Program-made: the position numbers and the translations under genes | Part shown: in pieces, positions 39,476 through 48,157 of the stretch | How positions within the stretch are numbered: the stretch's first letter is position 1 | How the letters are laid out: each line of letters begins with the position of its first letter | Notes under the pieces: generated by a model | What the model saw: the letters and a program-made list of their open reading frames with translations, nothing else | Told to the model about the DNA's origin: nothing | The model's database searches: none | Origin: Wocania ichthyoenteri Th78 | GTDB taxonomy: Bacteria > Bacteroidota > Bacteroidia > Flavobacteriales > Flavobacteriaceae | DNA length: 64,000 nt | Direction: 5' to 3' | Assembly (NCBI RefSeq): GCF_000789235.1 | Contig: NZ_KN525716.1 | Location: 3,330,100 to 3,394,099, forward strand

Positions 39476-42265
39476 TTAAAGTCGTTGATCGGGTTGTCTA
39501 CGTTTTTCGTATTTAAGATCTTTTAGAATACTAGATTTAATTCCTATAAAGAAATTCCATGATTTATAAGGGCCAAATGGTGTCCAACTAAAATCCATTT
39601 TCCAACTTAATAAATCGCGCCCAAACCGCAGTTGTGTAGGTGTAAAACCTTGCCTTTTTAAGTCGTAACCAGAAGATGCGCCAACAGACCATTTAGGCGA
39701 TAATTCTATATTACCAGAAAACATAAGTGAGTGCGACGATATTTCATTCTGCCTCGTAGCATTGGCGTAATTTACGGCATACGCTAAACGTAAATCCCAA
39801 GGTATTTTGAAGTTATAAAAAACACTGGGCTCTTCATCTTTATTTTTATCATCATCTTTATTAGGTTTAGAAAAATCTTCGGAAACTCCAAATAAATCAT
39901 CATCTCGTCCGCCGCCTCTTAAGTTTTCTTGTCTCGCACGACCTTTATCTTGGTTGGCATCACCGTCTTTTTTGCCACCACCAGAAAGTGAATAACTCAT
40001 GGTCATGTTTGCACTAGTTAATCTAAAAAGACTGCCGCCATTATTAATATTAAATTTATTAATTCGTCTATTATTGTTATCTAAGGCATACGGATCTAAT
40101 GTAGCACCAAAATTAACACTTAACTTATTATCAAATAATTGCGTACCACCACTCATTCTCACTGGACTCCATTGTAACGAATCTCCAGCAAAATTATAAG
40201 ATGTTGAAAAGTTTAGGTTGTTAAGCAGTATAACTTTTTTAGGCTCGGTGGCTGTACTGTCTTTATCGCGTACTTTGGCTTCAAAATTATTGGCAATAGA
40301 AATTCCCATGGAGCTGGAAAAGTTTTTCCCAGGAACTCCAAAAAGGCCTTGTTCAAAGCGAGAGTATTCTAAACGTCTATCATTTTGAAGAATTTCTAAA
40401 TCGCCAGCGGTTAAACCATCGGCATTAATAACTTCGGCAGTTTCATAATATTTATCAAAAGCAGGGTTAATATTATAACTAATAGACGGACGAATAACAT
40501 GGCGAATAGCATGTATTTTTGGATTCTCTCCATCTTTTTTAAAGTTAAACATCCCATAAACTGTAGTTCCTAAACTGGTGCTAAAACTATAGGTTCTAAA
40601 AGCGTCAAAACCGTTTACCGTTTCAGTTGTAAGATCATCAGTCAAATTATCATAAACCTTATTAATGGTTTTAAAAGTCCACACTTCATTAAAATTTGCA
40701 GACGTACTTAAACTAAAATGTTTAAATACTTTAAAATTTGTACTTATAGGAATGGAATGTTGAAAACCAGCTTTCGCATCATCAAACATTTCCTTTTTAA
40801 AGAATAAAGAATCTGTAGTTTGAATTCTGTTTTCCCCTCGAACACTATATTGAAAATTTATATTTTGAATGATGCCCTTTTTTGATCCATTTTTAGGAGC
40901 AAAAGGAAATATTCTACTCACGTTTCCTTGAAATGTAGGAAGCGTCATATTAATTTGCTCGGTATTTGTATTTTGAGAATGTGTTGCTGTAACACTATAG
41001 TTTACAGAGGGTTCGCCTTCAAATGTTTTGGAGTAAGAAACTGATGATGATAATGTATTGTTATATCTATTAGCTAAATTTACTTGATTAGTAGATGTTC
41101 GATAATAATTACTACTACCTAAGTTTACTGATGCCGAAAATTTCGAGCTTGGATTTGCTTTACTATCTTGACTGTGCGACCAACGCAAATTATACACAGT
41201 AGATTTTCCGTAATCTGGAAAACCACGCTCGCTAGTTATCAAGTTTTCGTATCGGAACCCAACGTTACCTCTAAACTTGTAACGTTTTGAATAGGTGTTT
41301 TCTAAGCGAAATCCGTAACTGCCGTTAGTATAATAATCGCCTAAAACCGCTAAATCTACATAATCGTTTATGGCAAAATAATAACCACCGTTTTGTAAAA
41401 AATAACCACGATCGTTTTGTTCTCCGAAGCTAGGTATTAAAACGCCAGAAGTTTGTTTTTCAGATTGCGGAAAAAAACCAAAAGGCAAACCAATAGGTGT
41501 GGGTACATCGTAAATAAAAAGATTTGCCAAACCGGTTACAATTTTTTTACCAGGAACTACTTTAGCTTTTCTTAATAAAATATAATATTCTGGATCTTCT
41601 AAATCTTCAGCAGTGGTGTATTTTCCTCTGTGTATAAAATAAACCGAATCGTTTTCTTTTTTTGTTATTTGGGCAATAACAGTACCACCAGATTGTTCTG
41701 TTTTAGAATTGTAAATAAGGGCTTTTTCAGATTTGGTATTAAAAACAATCGAATCTGGTTCAACCACATTACTACCTTGAGTAAATACAGGCGCTTGAGA
41801 ATAGACTCCAACAGAATCTAAAATACCTTTAGCATAAACGGTGTTGGTGCTATAATCTATAACAATGCTACCAGACTTAATATTAATATCACCATAATCT
41901 ATTTCTGCATTATTATATAGATATAGTTTTTGCTTTTTTTGATTGAAAGAAGTGTAATCAGTTGCTCTATATTTTACAATATGCTCTAATAATTCTTTTT
42001 TGGGTTTAATGGAATCTGTAGAAGTGGAGTCTTGCGCTTTTTCAGATGGCCTCTCAGGTTTTATAAGATCTTTAGCATTAATAACTACACTATCTTTAAC
42101 AGTTGGTTTAATAACCTTGTCCTGTTTTTTTTGAATATCTTGAGCGAAGCTAAACGTGTTAATAAACACTGTAAAACTTAATGCAAAAAGTATTTTAAAG
42201 TTGTTTGTACGCAACGCTTTTAAATGTATTTTTGTAAAAGTATGGCTCGGTTTTTGAATTGCCAA
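39476..42265 (-). CDS. lptD: LPS-assembly outer-membrane protein LptD
   Basis: 929 residues. It inserts lipopolysaccharide into the outer leaflet with LptE. A long N-terminal leader includes a signal peptide core (FKILFALSFTVFINTFSFAQ). An OstA/LptA-like jelly-roll segment follows (about 90-190, YNNAEIDYGDINIKSGSIVIDYSTNTVYAKG), then a large beta-barrel with repeated alternating strands such as GNVGFRYENLITSERGFPDYGKSTVYNLRWSHSQDSKANPSSKF. A charged loop rich in Asp and Lys lies near 770-810 (GGRDDDLFGVSEDFSKPNKDDDKNKDEEP). It is divergent from the amidase gene, as usual in flavobacteria. Confidence 0.9.
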   Translation of the reverse strand: MAIQKPSHTFTKIHLKALRTNNFKILFALSFTVFINTFSFAQDIQKKQDKVIKPTVKDSVVINAKDLIKPERPSEKAQDSTSTDSIKPKKELLEHIVKYRATDYTSFNQKKQKLYLYNNAEIDYGDINIKSGSIVIDYSTNTVYAKGILDSVGVYSQAPVFTQGSNVVEPDSIVFNTKSEKALIYNSKTEQSGGTVIAQITKKENDSVYFIHRGKYTTAEDLEDPEYYILLRKAKVVPGKKIVTGLANLFIYDVPTPIGLPFGFFPQSEKQTSGVLIPSFGEQNDRGYFLQNGGYYFAINDYVDLAVLGDYYTNGSYGFRLENTYSKRYKFRGNVGFRYENLITSERGFPDYGKSTVYNLRWSHSQDSKANPSSKFSASVNLGSSNYYRTSTNQVNLANRYNNTLSSSVSYSKTFEGEPSVNYSVTATHSQNTNTEQINMTLPTFQGNVSRIFPFAPKNGSKKGIIQNINFQYSVRGENRIQTTDSLFFKKEMFDDAKAGFQHSIPISTNFKVFKHFSLSTSANFNEVWTFKTINKVYDNLTDDLTTETVNGFDAFRTYSFSTSLGTTVYGMFNFKKDGENPKIHAIRHVIRPSISYNINPAFDKYYETAEVINADGLTAGDLEILQNDRRLEYSRFEQGLFGVPGKNFSSSMGISIANNFEAKVRDKDSTATEPKKVILLNNLNFSTSYNFAGDSLQWSPVRMSGGTQLFDNKLSVNFGATLDPYALDNNNRRINKFNINNGGSLFRLTSANMTMSYSLSGGGKKDGDANQDKGRARQENLRGGGRDDDLFGVSEDFSKPNKDDDKNKDEEPSVFYNFKIPWDLRLAYAVNYANATRQNEISSHSLMFSGNIELSPKWSVGASSGYDLKRQGFTPTQLRFGRDLLSWKMDFSWTPFGPYKSWNFFIGIKSSILKDLKYEKRRQPDQRL

Positions 42266-42377
42266 AATTACATATATTTTTCTGTGATAATTTATTATTC
42301 AACGGAAAAATTTAAAATTAAATATTTACTCAATGTGATTGAGTAATAAACCGAAATTTTACGCGTTAAAAACACTT

Positions 42378-43487
42378 ATGCAAACGAACAAATTATTAGT
42401 TTTCGTATCTTTTATAATAGTATTAACATTTTCATCTTTTATAAATGTTGATAATAATCAAACTAACAATAAATTTGTTGTGGTTTTAGATGCAGGTCAT
42501 GGTGGAAAAGATCCTGGAAATTTAGGTAATGGTTATAAAGAGAAAGATATAGCTTTAAAAGTTGTTTTAGCCATAGGAAAAGAACTTGAAAAAGATCCAA
42601 ATATTAAAGTAATTTACACACGTAAAACAGATGTACTTGTCGATTTATTTGTTAGAGGAAAAATAGCTAATAAAGCCAATGCAGATTTGTTTGTTTCGGT
42701 ACATTGCGATTCACATACTAGTCAAGCTTATGGTGCAGGCACCTTTGTTTTAGGAACACATAGAAATCAAACAAATTTTGAGGTTGCTAAAAAAGAGAAT
42801 TCAGCAATTTTTCATGAAGAAGATCACGAAAAAAACTATGGTGGTTTCGATCCTAATTCTCCTGAATCTGTTATTAGTATAATGTTAGGGCAAGAAGAAT
42901 ATTTAGATCAAAGTATACATCTAGCAAGCTTAATACAAAAGAATTTTGCTAATAAATTAAAAAGAAAAAACCGAAATGTAAAGCAAGCAGGTTTTATTGT
43001 ATTGCATCAAACCGTTATGCCTAGTGTGTTGGTTGAGCTTGGGTTTTTAACTAATAAAAAAGAAGGAGCGTATTTAAATTCTAAAAAAGGACAAAGAGAA
43101 ATGGCTTTGTCTATTAAAGATGCCATCTTAGAATATAAAAAAGCTTTGTATTTAAACGTAAGTGACCTAGCGTATATCGATGACTTACCAGAAACAACAA
43201 AACATTCTAAAGAAACCTACGCAGACATTATTTTTAAAGTACAAATTGCGGCAAGCTCCAAAGCTTTAGAAACAAAACCATATAACTTTAAAGGTTTAAA
43301 CAATGTTTCTAGAGACAAAGAAAATAATTTATATAAATATTATTACGGAGAAACTTCAAATTATAATACCATAAAAAAACTAGAAGAAGAGGCTAAAGCT
43401 ACTGGTTTTAAAACAGGTTATATAGTAGCATTTAAAGACGGTAAAAAAATATCTTTAACCGAAGCTTTAAAAACAACTGCTAATTAG
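42378..43487 (+). CDS. N-acetylmuramoyl-L-alanine amidase (AmiC-type)
   Basis: 369 residues from ATG 42378, which gives a good signal sequence (MQTNKLLVFVSFIIVLTFSSF). A TTG at 42339 would add 13 residues. The Amidase_3 domain has zinc ligands in VVLDAGHGGKDPG, the Glu of GYKEKDIAL and the His of SVHCDSH, followed by SVLVELGFLTNKKEG. The C-terminal 90 residues look like a SPOR-type peptidoglycan-binding domain (FKVQIAASSKALETKPYNFKGL, YKYYYGETSNYNTIKKLEEEAKATGFKTGYIVAFKDGKKISL). It cleaves peptide stems from peptidoglycan during cell separation. Confidence 0.9.
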   Translation: MQTNKLLVFVSFIIVLTFSSFINVDNNQTNNKFVVVLDAGHGGKDPGNLGNGYKEKDIALKVVLAIGKELEKDPNIKVIYTRKTDVLVDLFVRGKIANKANADLFVSVHCDSHTSQAYGAGTFVLGTHRNQTNFEVAKKENSAIFHEEDHEKNYGGFDPNSPESVISIMLGQEEYLDQSIHLASLIQKNFANKLKRKNRNVKQAGFIVLHQTVMPSVLVELGFLTNKKEGAYLNSKKGQREMALSIKDAILEYKKALYLNVSDLAYIDDLPETTKHSKETYADIIFKVQIAASSKALETKPYNFKGLNNVSRDKENNLYKYYYGETSNYNTIKKLEEEAKATGFKTGYIVAFKDGKKISLTEALKTTAN

Positions 43488-43627
43488 ATTCATTCTTTTT
43501 AAATTTATCTTAAATTTGTTTAACTAAACATATTTATTTTGAAATGAGTATAACTAAAAAATAACACTTAGTTATTTGGTTTTTATGCGAATTACATCTT
43601 ACTTAAATATAGCAATAACAGTTTTAG

Positions 43628-44590
43628 ATGAATATATCAAAAGAAGTTAAAACATCAATATTAGTTCTATCAGGAATTGTCCTATTTATTTTCGGATTCA
43701 ATTACTTAAAAGGTCAAAATTTACTCGATTCTTCTCGTACATTTTATGCTGTTTATGATAATGTTGAAGGCTTAACAGCATCAACACCAGTTACCATTAA
43801 TGGTTTAATTGTGGGTAAAGTTATTAGTATAGGTTTTAAAGATGATGTCTCAGGAAAATTACAAGTAAAACTTTTAGTTGATAGCGATTTTCAGTTTTCA
43901 AAAAACAGTAGGGCAGAACTGTATGAAACAGGTTTAATAGGAGGTAAAGCTGTTGCCATTGTTCCTGCAAATGATAATGCAGAAAATGCTAAAAGCGATT
44001 CGTATTTACAAGGCTCTGTTAAGGCAGGGTTAAGTGAATTGGTAAATCAGAAACTAACACCATTGCAAGGTAAAATTGAAAATATGATGGTTAGTGCTGA
44101 TAGCTTGCTAAACAATTTAAACCAAGTTTTTGATGCACAAACCAAAGCAAACCTTAAAAAAAGCATAGCTAGTTTAAGTTCTACAATAGATTCATTTAAG
44201 AGCACATCATTATCTCTAAATCATACCATTAAAAATAATCAAGGTAAAATTGATAGCGTATTAACTAATGCGGAAAAACTAACTGGAGATTTAGCAAAAA
44301 TAACAAATACGATTTCAGAATCAGACCTCAAGAAAACTATATCTAATTTAGAAACAACACTTCAAAACTTCGATAAAATTATTGCTAATTTAGAAAAAGG
44401 AGAAGGCTCAATGGGTAAATTACTTAAAGATGATGCGCTATATGAAAACTTAGAAGGTGCAACATTACAGTTAGAGCAGTTGTTAGAAGATATGAAACTA
44501 AACCCAAAACGTTATGTGCATTTTTCTTTATTTGGAAAAAAAGCAAAGCAATATGATGCCGAGGGCAATGAAATCAAACAGAAAGATTAA
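43628..44590 (+). CDS. MCE-domain (MlaD-family) lipid transport protein
   Basis: 320 residues. One N-terminal membrane helix (about 8-27), an MCE domain (about 37-115, YAVYDNVEGLTASTPVTINGLIVGKVISIGF, AELYETGLIGGKAVAI), then a long helical region to the C-terminus. This is the MlaD layout: an anchored hexameric ring that passes lipids between membranes. The MlaE and MlaF partners are not in this window. It lies 12 bases before the Fe-S gene and may be co-transcribed. Confidence 0.9.
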   Translation: MNISKEVKTSILVLSGIVLFIFGFNYLKGQNLLDSSRTFYAVYDNVEGLTASTPVTINGLIVGKVISIGFKDDVSGKLQVKLLVDSDFQFSKNSRAELYETGLIGGKAVAIVPANDNAENAKSDSYLQGSVKAGLSELVNQKLTPLQGKIENMMVSADSLLNNLNQVFDAQTKANLKKSIASLSSTIDSFKSTSLSLNHTIKNNQGKIDSVLTNAEKLTGDLAKITNTISESDLKKTISNLETTLQNFDKIIANLEKGEGSMGKLLKDDALYENLEGATLQLEQLLEDMKLNPKRYVHFSLFGKKAKQYDAEGNEIKQKD

Positions 44591-44602
44591 CGCATATAAA
44601 AT

Positions 44603-45910
44603 ATGAATTACATATCGAACGTGCTTTTTACAATACTGCTTATAATAGGTGTTGGTTATTTTACAAGAAATGTTAAGAAATTAATTCGAAACATTAAACT
44701 TGGGCAAGATGTAGATGTTAGCGATAATAAATCGCAACGCTGGAAAAATATGGCTATGATTGCCTTAGGACAAAGCAAAATGGTACGTCGTCCTATTGCA
44801 GGTTTTTTACACGCTGTCGTTTACGTTGGGTTTATAATCATCAATATTGAAGTTTTAGAAATCATTATCGATGGTATATTTGGTACGCACAGAATCGGTT
44901 TAAAAGTTTTACCAGAGTCGGTTTATGGCTTTTTAATAGGCGCTTTTGAAGTATTAGGTGTTTTAGTATTTATATCCGTTACTATATTTTGGGTTCGTAG
45001 AAACATTATAAAACTAGCTCGTTTTTGGAAAAGCGAAATGACGAGTTGGCCAAAAAACGATGGTAATTTTATTCTATATTTCGAAATGGTATTGATGACT
45101 TTATTTTTAGTTATGAACGCTACCGACTTGAATTTTCAAGCTATGAATTCAGGTAATATTATCAGCCAATTTATAGCACCTTGGTTTAGCAGCTTGCCAG
45201 AAGGCACTATTCATTTTATAGAAAGAGCTGCTTGGTGGTTACATATTGTTGGCATTTTAATATTCTTAAATTACTTATATTTTTCAAAGCACCTGCATAT
45301 TTTATTAGCGTTCCCAAATACGTATTATGGGAAATTAACTCCAAAGGGGCAATTAAATAATCTTGAAGCGGTTACCAAAGAGGTGAAATTAATGATGGAT
45401 CCAGATGCCGATCCTTATGCAGTACCTGAGGACGATGGTGAAGCACCTGCAAAATTTGGTGCAAGCGATGTGCAAGATTTAAGTTGGGTGCAGCTATTAA
45501 ACGCTTATACCTGTACAGAATGCGGACGATGCACTAGCGAATGTCCCGCCAATCAAACAGGTAAAAAGCTATCGCCTCGAAAAATCATGATGGACACGCG
45601 AGATCGTTTAGAAGAAGTTGGTAAAAACATTGATACGAATAAAGGCAAATTTAAACCAGACGAAAAACAGCTTTTAGATAATTATATTACGCGCGAAGAA
45701 CTTTGGGCATGTACATCGTGTAATGCATGTACAGAAGCTTGTCCGGTAAGCATCGACCCATTATCAATCATTTTAGACATGCGTCGTTATTTGGTTATGG
45801 AGCAATCAGCAGCCCCAGTCGAGCTTAATAACATGATGACCAATATAGAAAACAATGGCGCACCATGGCCATACAATCAAATGGATCGATTAAACTGGAA
45901 AAACGAATAA
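44603..45910 (+). CDS. Membrane-bound bis-[4Fe-4S] electron-transfer protein
   Basis: 435 residues. About five membrane helices in the N-terminal 240 residues (for example 5-20, 60-85, 108-130, 155-172, 212-232) are followed by a cytoplasmic ferredoxin domain with two full clusters, CTECGRCTSECP and CTSCNACTEACP. The layout resembles the membrane/Fe-S part of heterodisulfide-reductase-type and EtfD-type quinone reductases. With the following cysteine-rich protein it probably moves electrons between a soluble donor such as ETF and menaquinone (inference). The next gene begins 121 bases on, after a repeat-like insertion. Confidence 0.85.
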   Translation: MNYISNVLFTILLIIGVGYFTRNVKKLIRNIKLGQDVDVSDNKSQRWKNMAMIALGQSKMVRRPIAGFLHAVVYVGFIIINIEVLEIIIDGIFGTHRIGLKVLPESVYGFLIGAFEVLGVLVFISVTIFWVRRNIIKLARFWKSEMTSWPKNDGNFILYFEMVLMTLFLVMNATDLNFQAMNSGNIISQFIAPWFSSLPEGTIHFIERAAWWLHIVGILIFLNYLYFSKHLHILLAFPNTYYGKLTPKGQLNNLEAVTKEVKLMMDPDADPYAVPEDDGEAPAKFGASDVQDLSWVQLLNAYTCTECGRCTSECPANQTGKKLSPRKIMMDTRDRLEEVGKNIDTNKGKFKPDEKQLLDNYITREELWACTSCNACTEACPVSIDPLSIILDMRRYLVMEQSAAPVELNNMMTNIENNGAPWPYNQMDRLNWKNE

Positions 45911-45921
45911 ATAAATAATTT

Positions 45922-46012
45922 GGCGTTACCCTAAAAAGGGTCGGGCTTTCGGCAGTCGCTTTTTTTGAAAAAACAAAAAAGAGCTCCAACAAATGCCTCA
46001 ATCCCTAACGCA
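45922..46012. repeat. 91-bp dispersed-repeat type element between two partner genes
   Basis: The element is bounded by GCGTTA (45923-45928) and TAACGC (46006-46011) and contains CCCT...AGGG, GGGTCGGGCTTTCGG and ATCCCTAACGC. It has no reading frame. Its ends and G/C-rich body differ from the surrounding AT-rich DNA. Similar GGCGTTACCC...CCCTAACGC elements recur in flavobacterial intergenic regions (recalled knowledge; not counted here). Confidence 0.5.
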
Positions 46013-46031
46013 ACACAAATCACGTTAAACA

Positions 46032-46823
46032 ATGAGCGAATTACTAAAAGTACCAACCATGGCAGAATACATGGCTCAAGGAAAACAACCCGAAGTATTA
46101 TTTTGGGTAGGCTGTGCAGGTAGTTTTGACGATAGAGCAAAAAAAATAACAAAAGCTTTTGTAAAACTTTTAAACAAAGCTAATGTAGAATTTGCCGTAT
46201 TAGGAACTGAAGAAAGTTGCACTGGCGATCCAGCAAAACGTTCTGGAAACGAATTTTTATTTCAAATGCAAGCCGTAACAAACATTGAAGTTTTAAACGC
46301 TTACGAAGTAAAAAAAATAGTAACTGCTTGTCCACATTGTTTTAATACTATAAAAAATGAATACCCAGAATTGGGCGGAAATTATGAGGTAATGCATCAT
46401 ACTACGTTTTTAAAAACATTGCTTGACGAAGGTCGATTAACCATAGAAGGTGGAAAATTTAAAGGCAAGCGCATTACATTTCACGATCCCTGTTATTTAG
46501 GTCGCGCCAATAATGTTTATGAAGCACCACGAGAACTCATTCAAAAATTAGAGGCAGAATTAGTTGAAATGAAAAACTGCCGTCGCAACGGTTTATGCTG
46601 TGGAGCAGGAGGAGCACAAATGTTTAAAGAACCTGAAAAAGGCGATAAAGATGTTAATTTAGAGCGTACCGAACAAGCTTTAGATGTAAAACCAGAAATT
46701 ATAGCAGCAGGTTGTCCATTTTGTAATACGATGATGACTGATGGTGTAAAAGCTAAAGAAAAAGAAGCAGACGTTGAAGTTCTGGATATTGCTGAACTTA
46801 TTGCTAATGCCCAAGATTTATAA
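46032..46823 (+). CDS. CCG-domain Fe-S protein, partner of the membrane Fe-S protein
   Basis: 263 residues with two cysteine-rich (CCG) domains: VGCAGSFDDRAKK with TACPHCFNTIKNEYP, and later DPCYLGRANN, GLCCGAGGAQMFKEP and AGCPFCNTMMTDGVKAKE. These domains bind unusual iron-sulphur clusters in HdrB, GlpC and the C-terminal part of EtfD-like proteins. No signal peptide, so cytoplasmic. Together with 44603-45910 it would reconstitute the single-chain arrangement seen in actinobacterial EtfD. The substrate partner is not shown by sequence. Confidence 0.87.
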   Translation: MSELLKVPTMAEYMAQGKQPEVLFWVGCAGSFDDRAKKITKAFVKLLNKANVEFAVLGTEESCTGDPAKRSGNEFLFQMQAVTNIEVLNAYEVKKIVTACPHCFNTIKNEYPELGGNYEVMHHTTFLKTLLDEGRLTIEGGKFKGKRITFHDPCYLGRANNVYEAPRELIQKLEAELVEMKNCRRNGLCCGAGGAQMFKEPEKGDKDVNLERTEQALDVKPEIIAAGCPFCNTMMTDGVKAKEKEADVEVLDIAELIANAQDL

Positions 46824-46829
46824 ATTTTT

Positions 46830-46854
46830 GTCATTCCTTCGTAGGGAGGAATCC
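46830..46854. repeat. Small palindromic dispersed-repeat element (ATTCCT...AGGAAT)
   Basis: Arms ATTCCT (46833-46838) and AGGAAT (46847-46852). The form GTCATTCCTTCG...GGAGGAATCC is a common intergenic repeat type in Bacteroidota. It lies directly after the CCG protein stop. Confidence 0.5.
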
Positions 46855-46879
46855 AATACTTAAATTATTAAATAAAATT

Positions 46880-46908
46880 GTCATGCTGAGTGTAATCGAA
46901 GCATCTCA
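46880..46908. repeat. Small palindromic dispersed-repeat element (ATGCT...AGCAT)
   Basis: Arms ATGCT (46883-46887) and AGCAT (46900-46904) within GTCATGCTGAG...TCGAAGCATCTCA, a second common intergenic repeat type of the phylum, 26 bases after the previous element. Confidence 0.5.
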
Positions 46909-46925
46909 CAAACGATATTAAATAA

Positions 46926-47411
46926 ATGCTAGTAGAATTTAATACATTACCAGAAGAATCACGTGTTTGGATTTACCAAGCAAACCGTTCGTTTACCGAA
47001 CAAGAGATAGAAGAAATTCAATCTAAATTAAATATTTTTATTGAAAACTGGACGGCTCATGGAAGTGATTTACAAGCAGGTTATACTATAAAATATAAGC
47101 GATTTATTGTATTAGGTTTAAACCAAGATTTGAATAAAGCTACAGGTTGTTCTATAGATGCTTCAGTTCATTTTATTCAACAATTAGAAAAAGATTATAA
47201 TGTCGATTTAATGGATAAAATGAATGTATCTTACAAGCAAGGTGAATATGTTGCGTACAAAACACTCACAGATTTTAGAAAAATGGCAAAAGACAAAGCG
47301 GTTTCTAAAAACACTATTGTATTCAATAATTTAGTTAATAATATAGCTGAGTTTAAAGAGAATTGGGAAGTTCCAGCAAGTGAGAGTTGGCATAGTCGAT
47401 TTGTAAAATAG
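46926..47411 (+). CDS. Conserved flavobacterial protein of unknown function
   Basis: 161 residues, soluble, no signal peptide, no membrane helix. It carries none of the ABC ATPase motifs, although relatives are often labelled ABC transporter ATPase in flavobacterial genomes. The gene follows the Fe-S pair, with two small repeats in the gap, and precedes a lipoprotein gene by 15 bases. The segment FTEQEIEEIQSKLNIFIENWTAHGSDLQAGYTIKYKRFIVLGL suggests an alpha/beta fold. Function unknown. Confidence 0.7.
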   Translation: MLVEFNTLPEESRVWIYQANRSFTEQEIEEIQSKLNIFIENWTAHGSDLQAGYTIKYKRFIVLGLNQDLNKATGCSIDASVHFIQQLEKDYNVDLMDKMNVSYKQGEYVAYKTLTDFRKMAKDKAVSKNTIVFNNLVNNIAEFKENWEVPASESWHSRFVK

Positions 47412-47426
47412 TTTATTCAGTTTACA

Positions 47427-47984
47427 ATGAAACACATTTTATTTTACCTTTTAACTATAACATCAATACTCAGTTGCAAAACAGACAGCTTTTCTGAAAC
47501 TGAAAGATATTTTATAACAGATAAGGATGTTTATGAAACAAATGACAATTTTGAATTAACCGTTATTATAGTTCCTAAAAATGAAGAAAAAATAATTAGA
47601 TTTTATAAGACTTTTTCTAATTTAAGAATCTACTTTTCTATAATAAATAAACAAAAGGGAATTTATAGTGAAAACAATATGCAGTTAAAAAAGTACTTTG
47701 TTGAAGGACCAAGTATTTTTGGAAATGATGAGCAATATATTGCTGAACATGTAATATCAAAACAAAACCCATTTAAAAAAACGTTTATTGGAAAAATATC
47801 TGAATTAAAAAACAAAATCATAATCGAAATACCAGAATTGAATATAAGGAAAAGCTTTGATAAATCTAAATTTGGTGAGTATTCAGAGATAAGCATCCAA
47901 GGCTATTGTACGCCAATTAATGCAAAAAATGGCGCTTTTGAAGAGTTTTTCATTCCAAAAGATATTAAAATACTAATAGAATAA
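47427..47984 (+). CDS. Hypothetical lipoprotein
   Basis: 185 residues with a lipoprotein signal (ILSC, Cys17). The mature part is predicted to be mostly beta strands (for example NDNFELTVIIVPKNEEKIIRFYKTFSNLRIYFSII) in an immunoglobulin-like style. I recognise no family. It lies 15 bases after the preceding gene and probably shares its transcript. Confidence 0.65.
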   Translation: MKHILFYLLTITSILSCKTDSFSETERYFITDKDVYETNDNFELTVIIVPKNEEKIIRFYKTFSNLRIYFSIINKQKGIYSENNMQLKKYFVEGPSIFGNDEQYIAEHVISKQNPFKKTFIGKISELKNKIIIEIPELNIRKSFDKSKFGEYSEISIQGYCTPINAKNGAFEEFFIPKDIKILIE

Positions 47985-48157
47985 AAAAGTAACTATTTTT
48001 TAGTTTTATCTTCTCATCATTATCATTCTGTCTTTTTATTTATGATTTGATTATCTGATTATCAAAAATTAAGATAACCACGTATTATAAGCTAAAAAAA
48101 CTTTCATATATCAAATAGAATAATGATTTTTACGTCATTCAAGGCAAAAATAAAATT

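Noticed and set aside
46926-47411. Label as ABC transporter ATPase
   Set aside because: No Walker A, signature or Walker B motif is present in the 161 residues.
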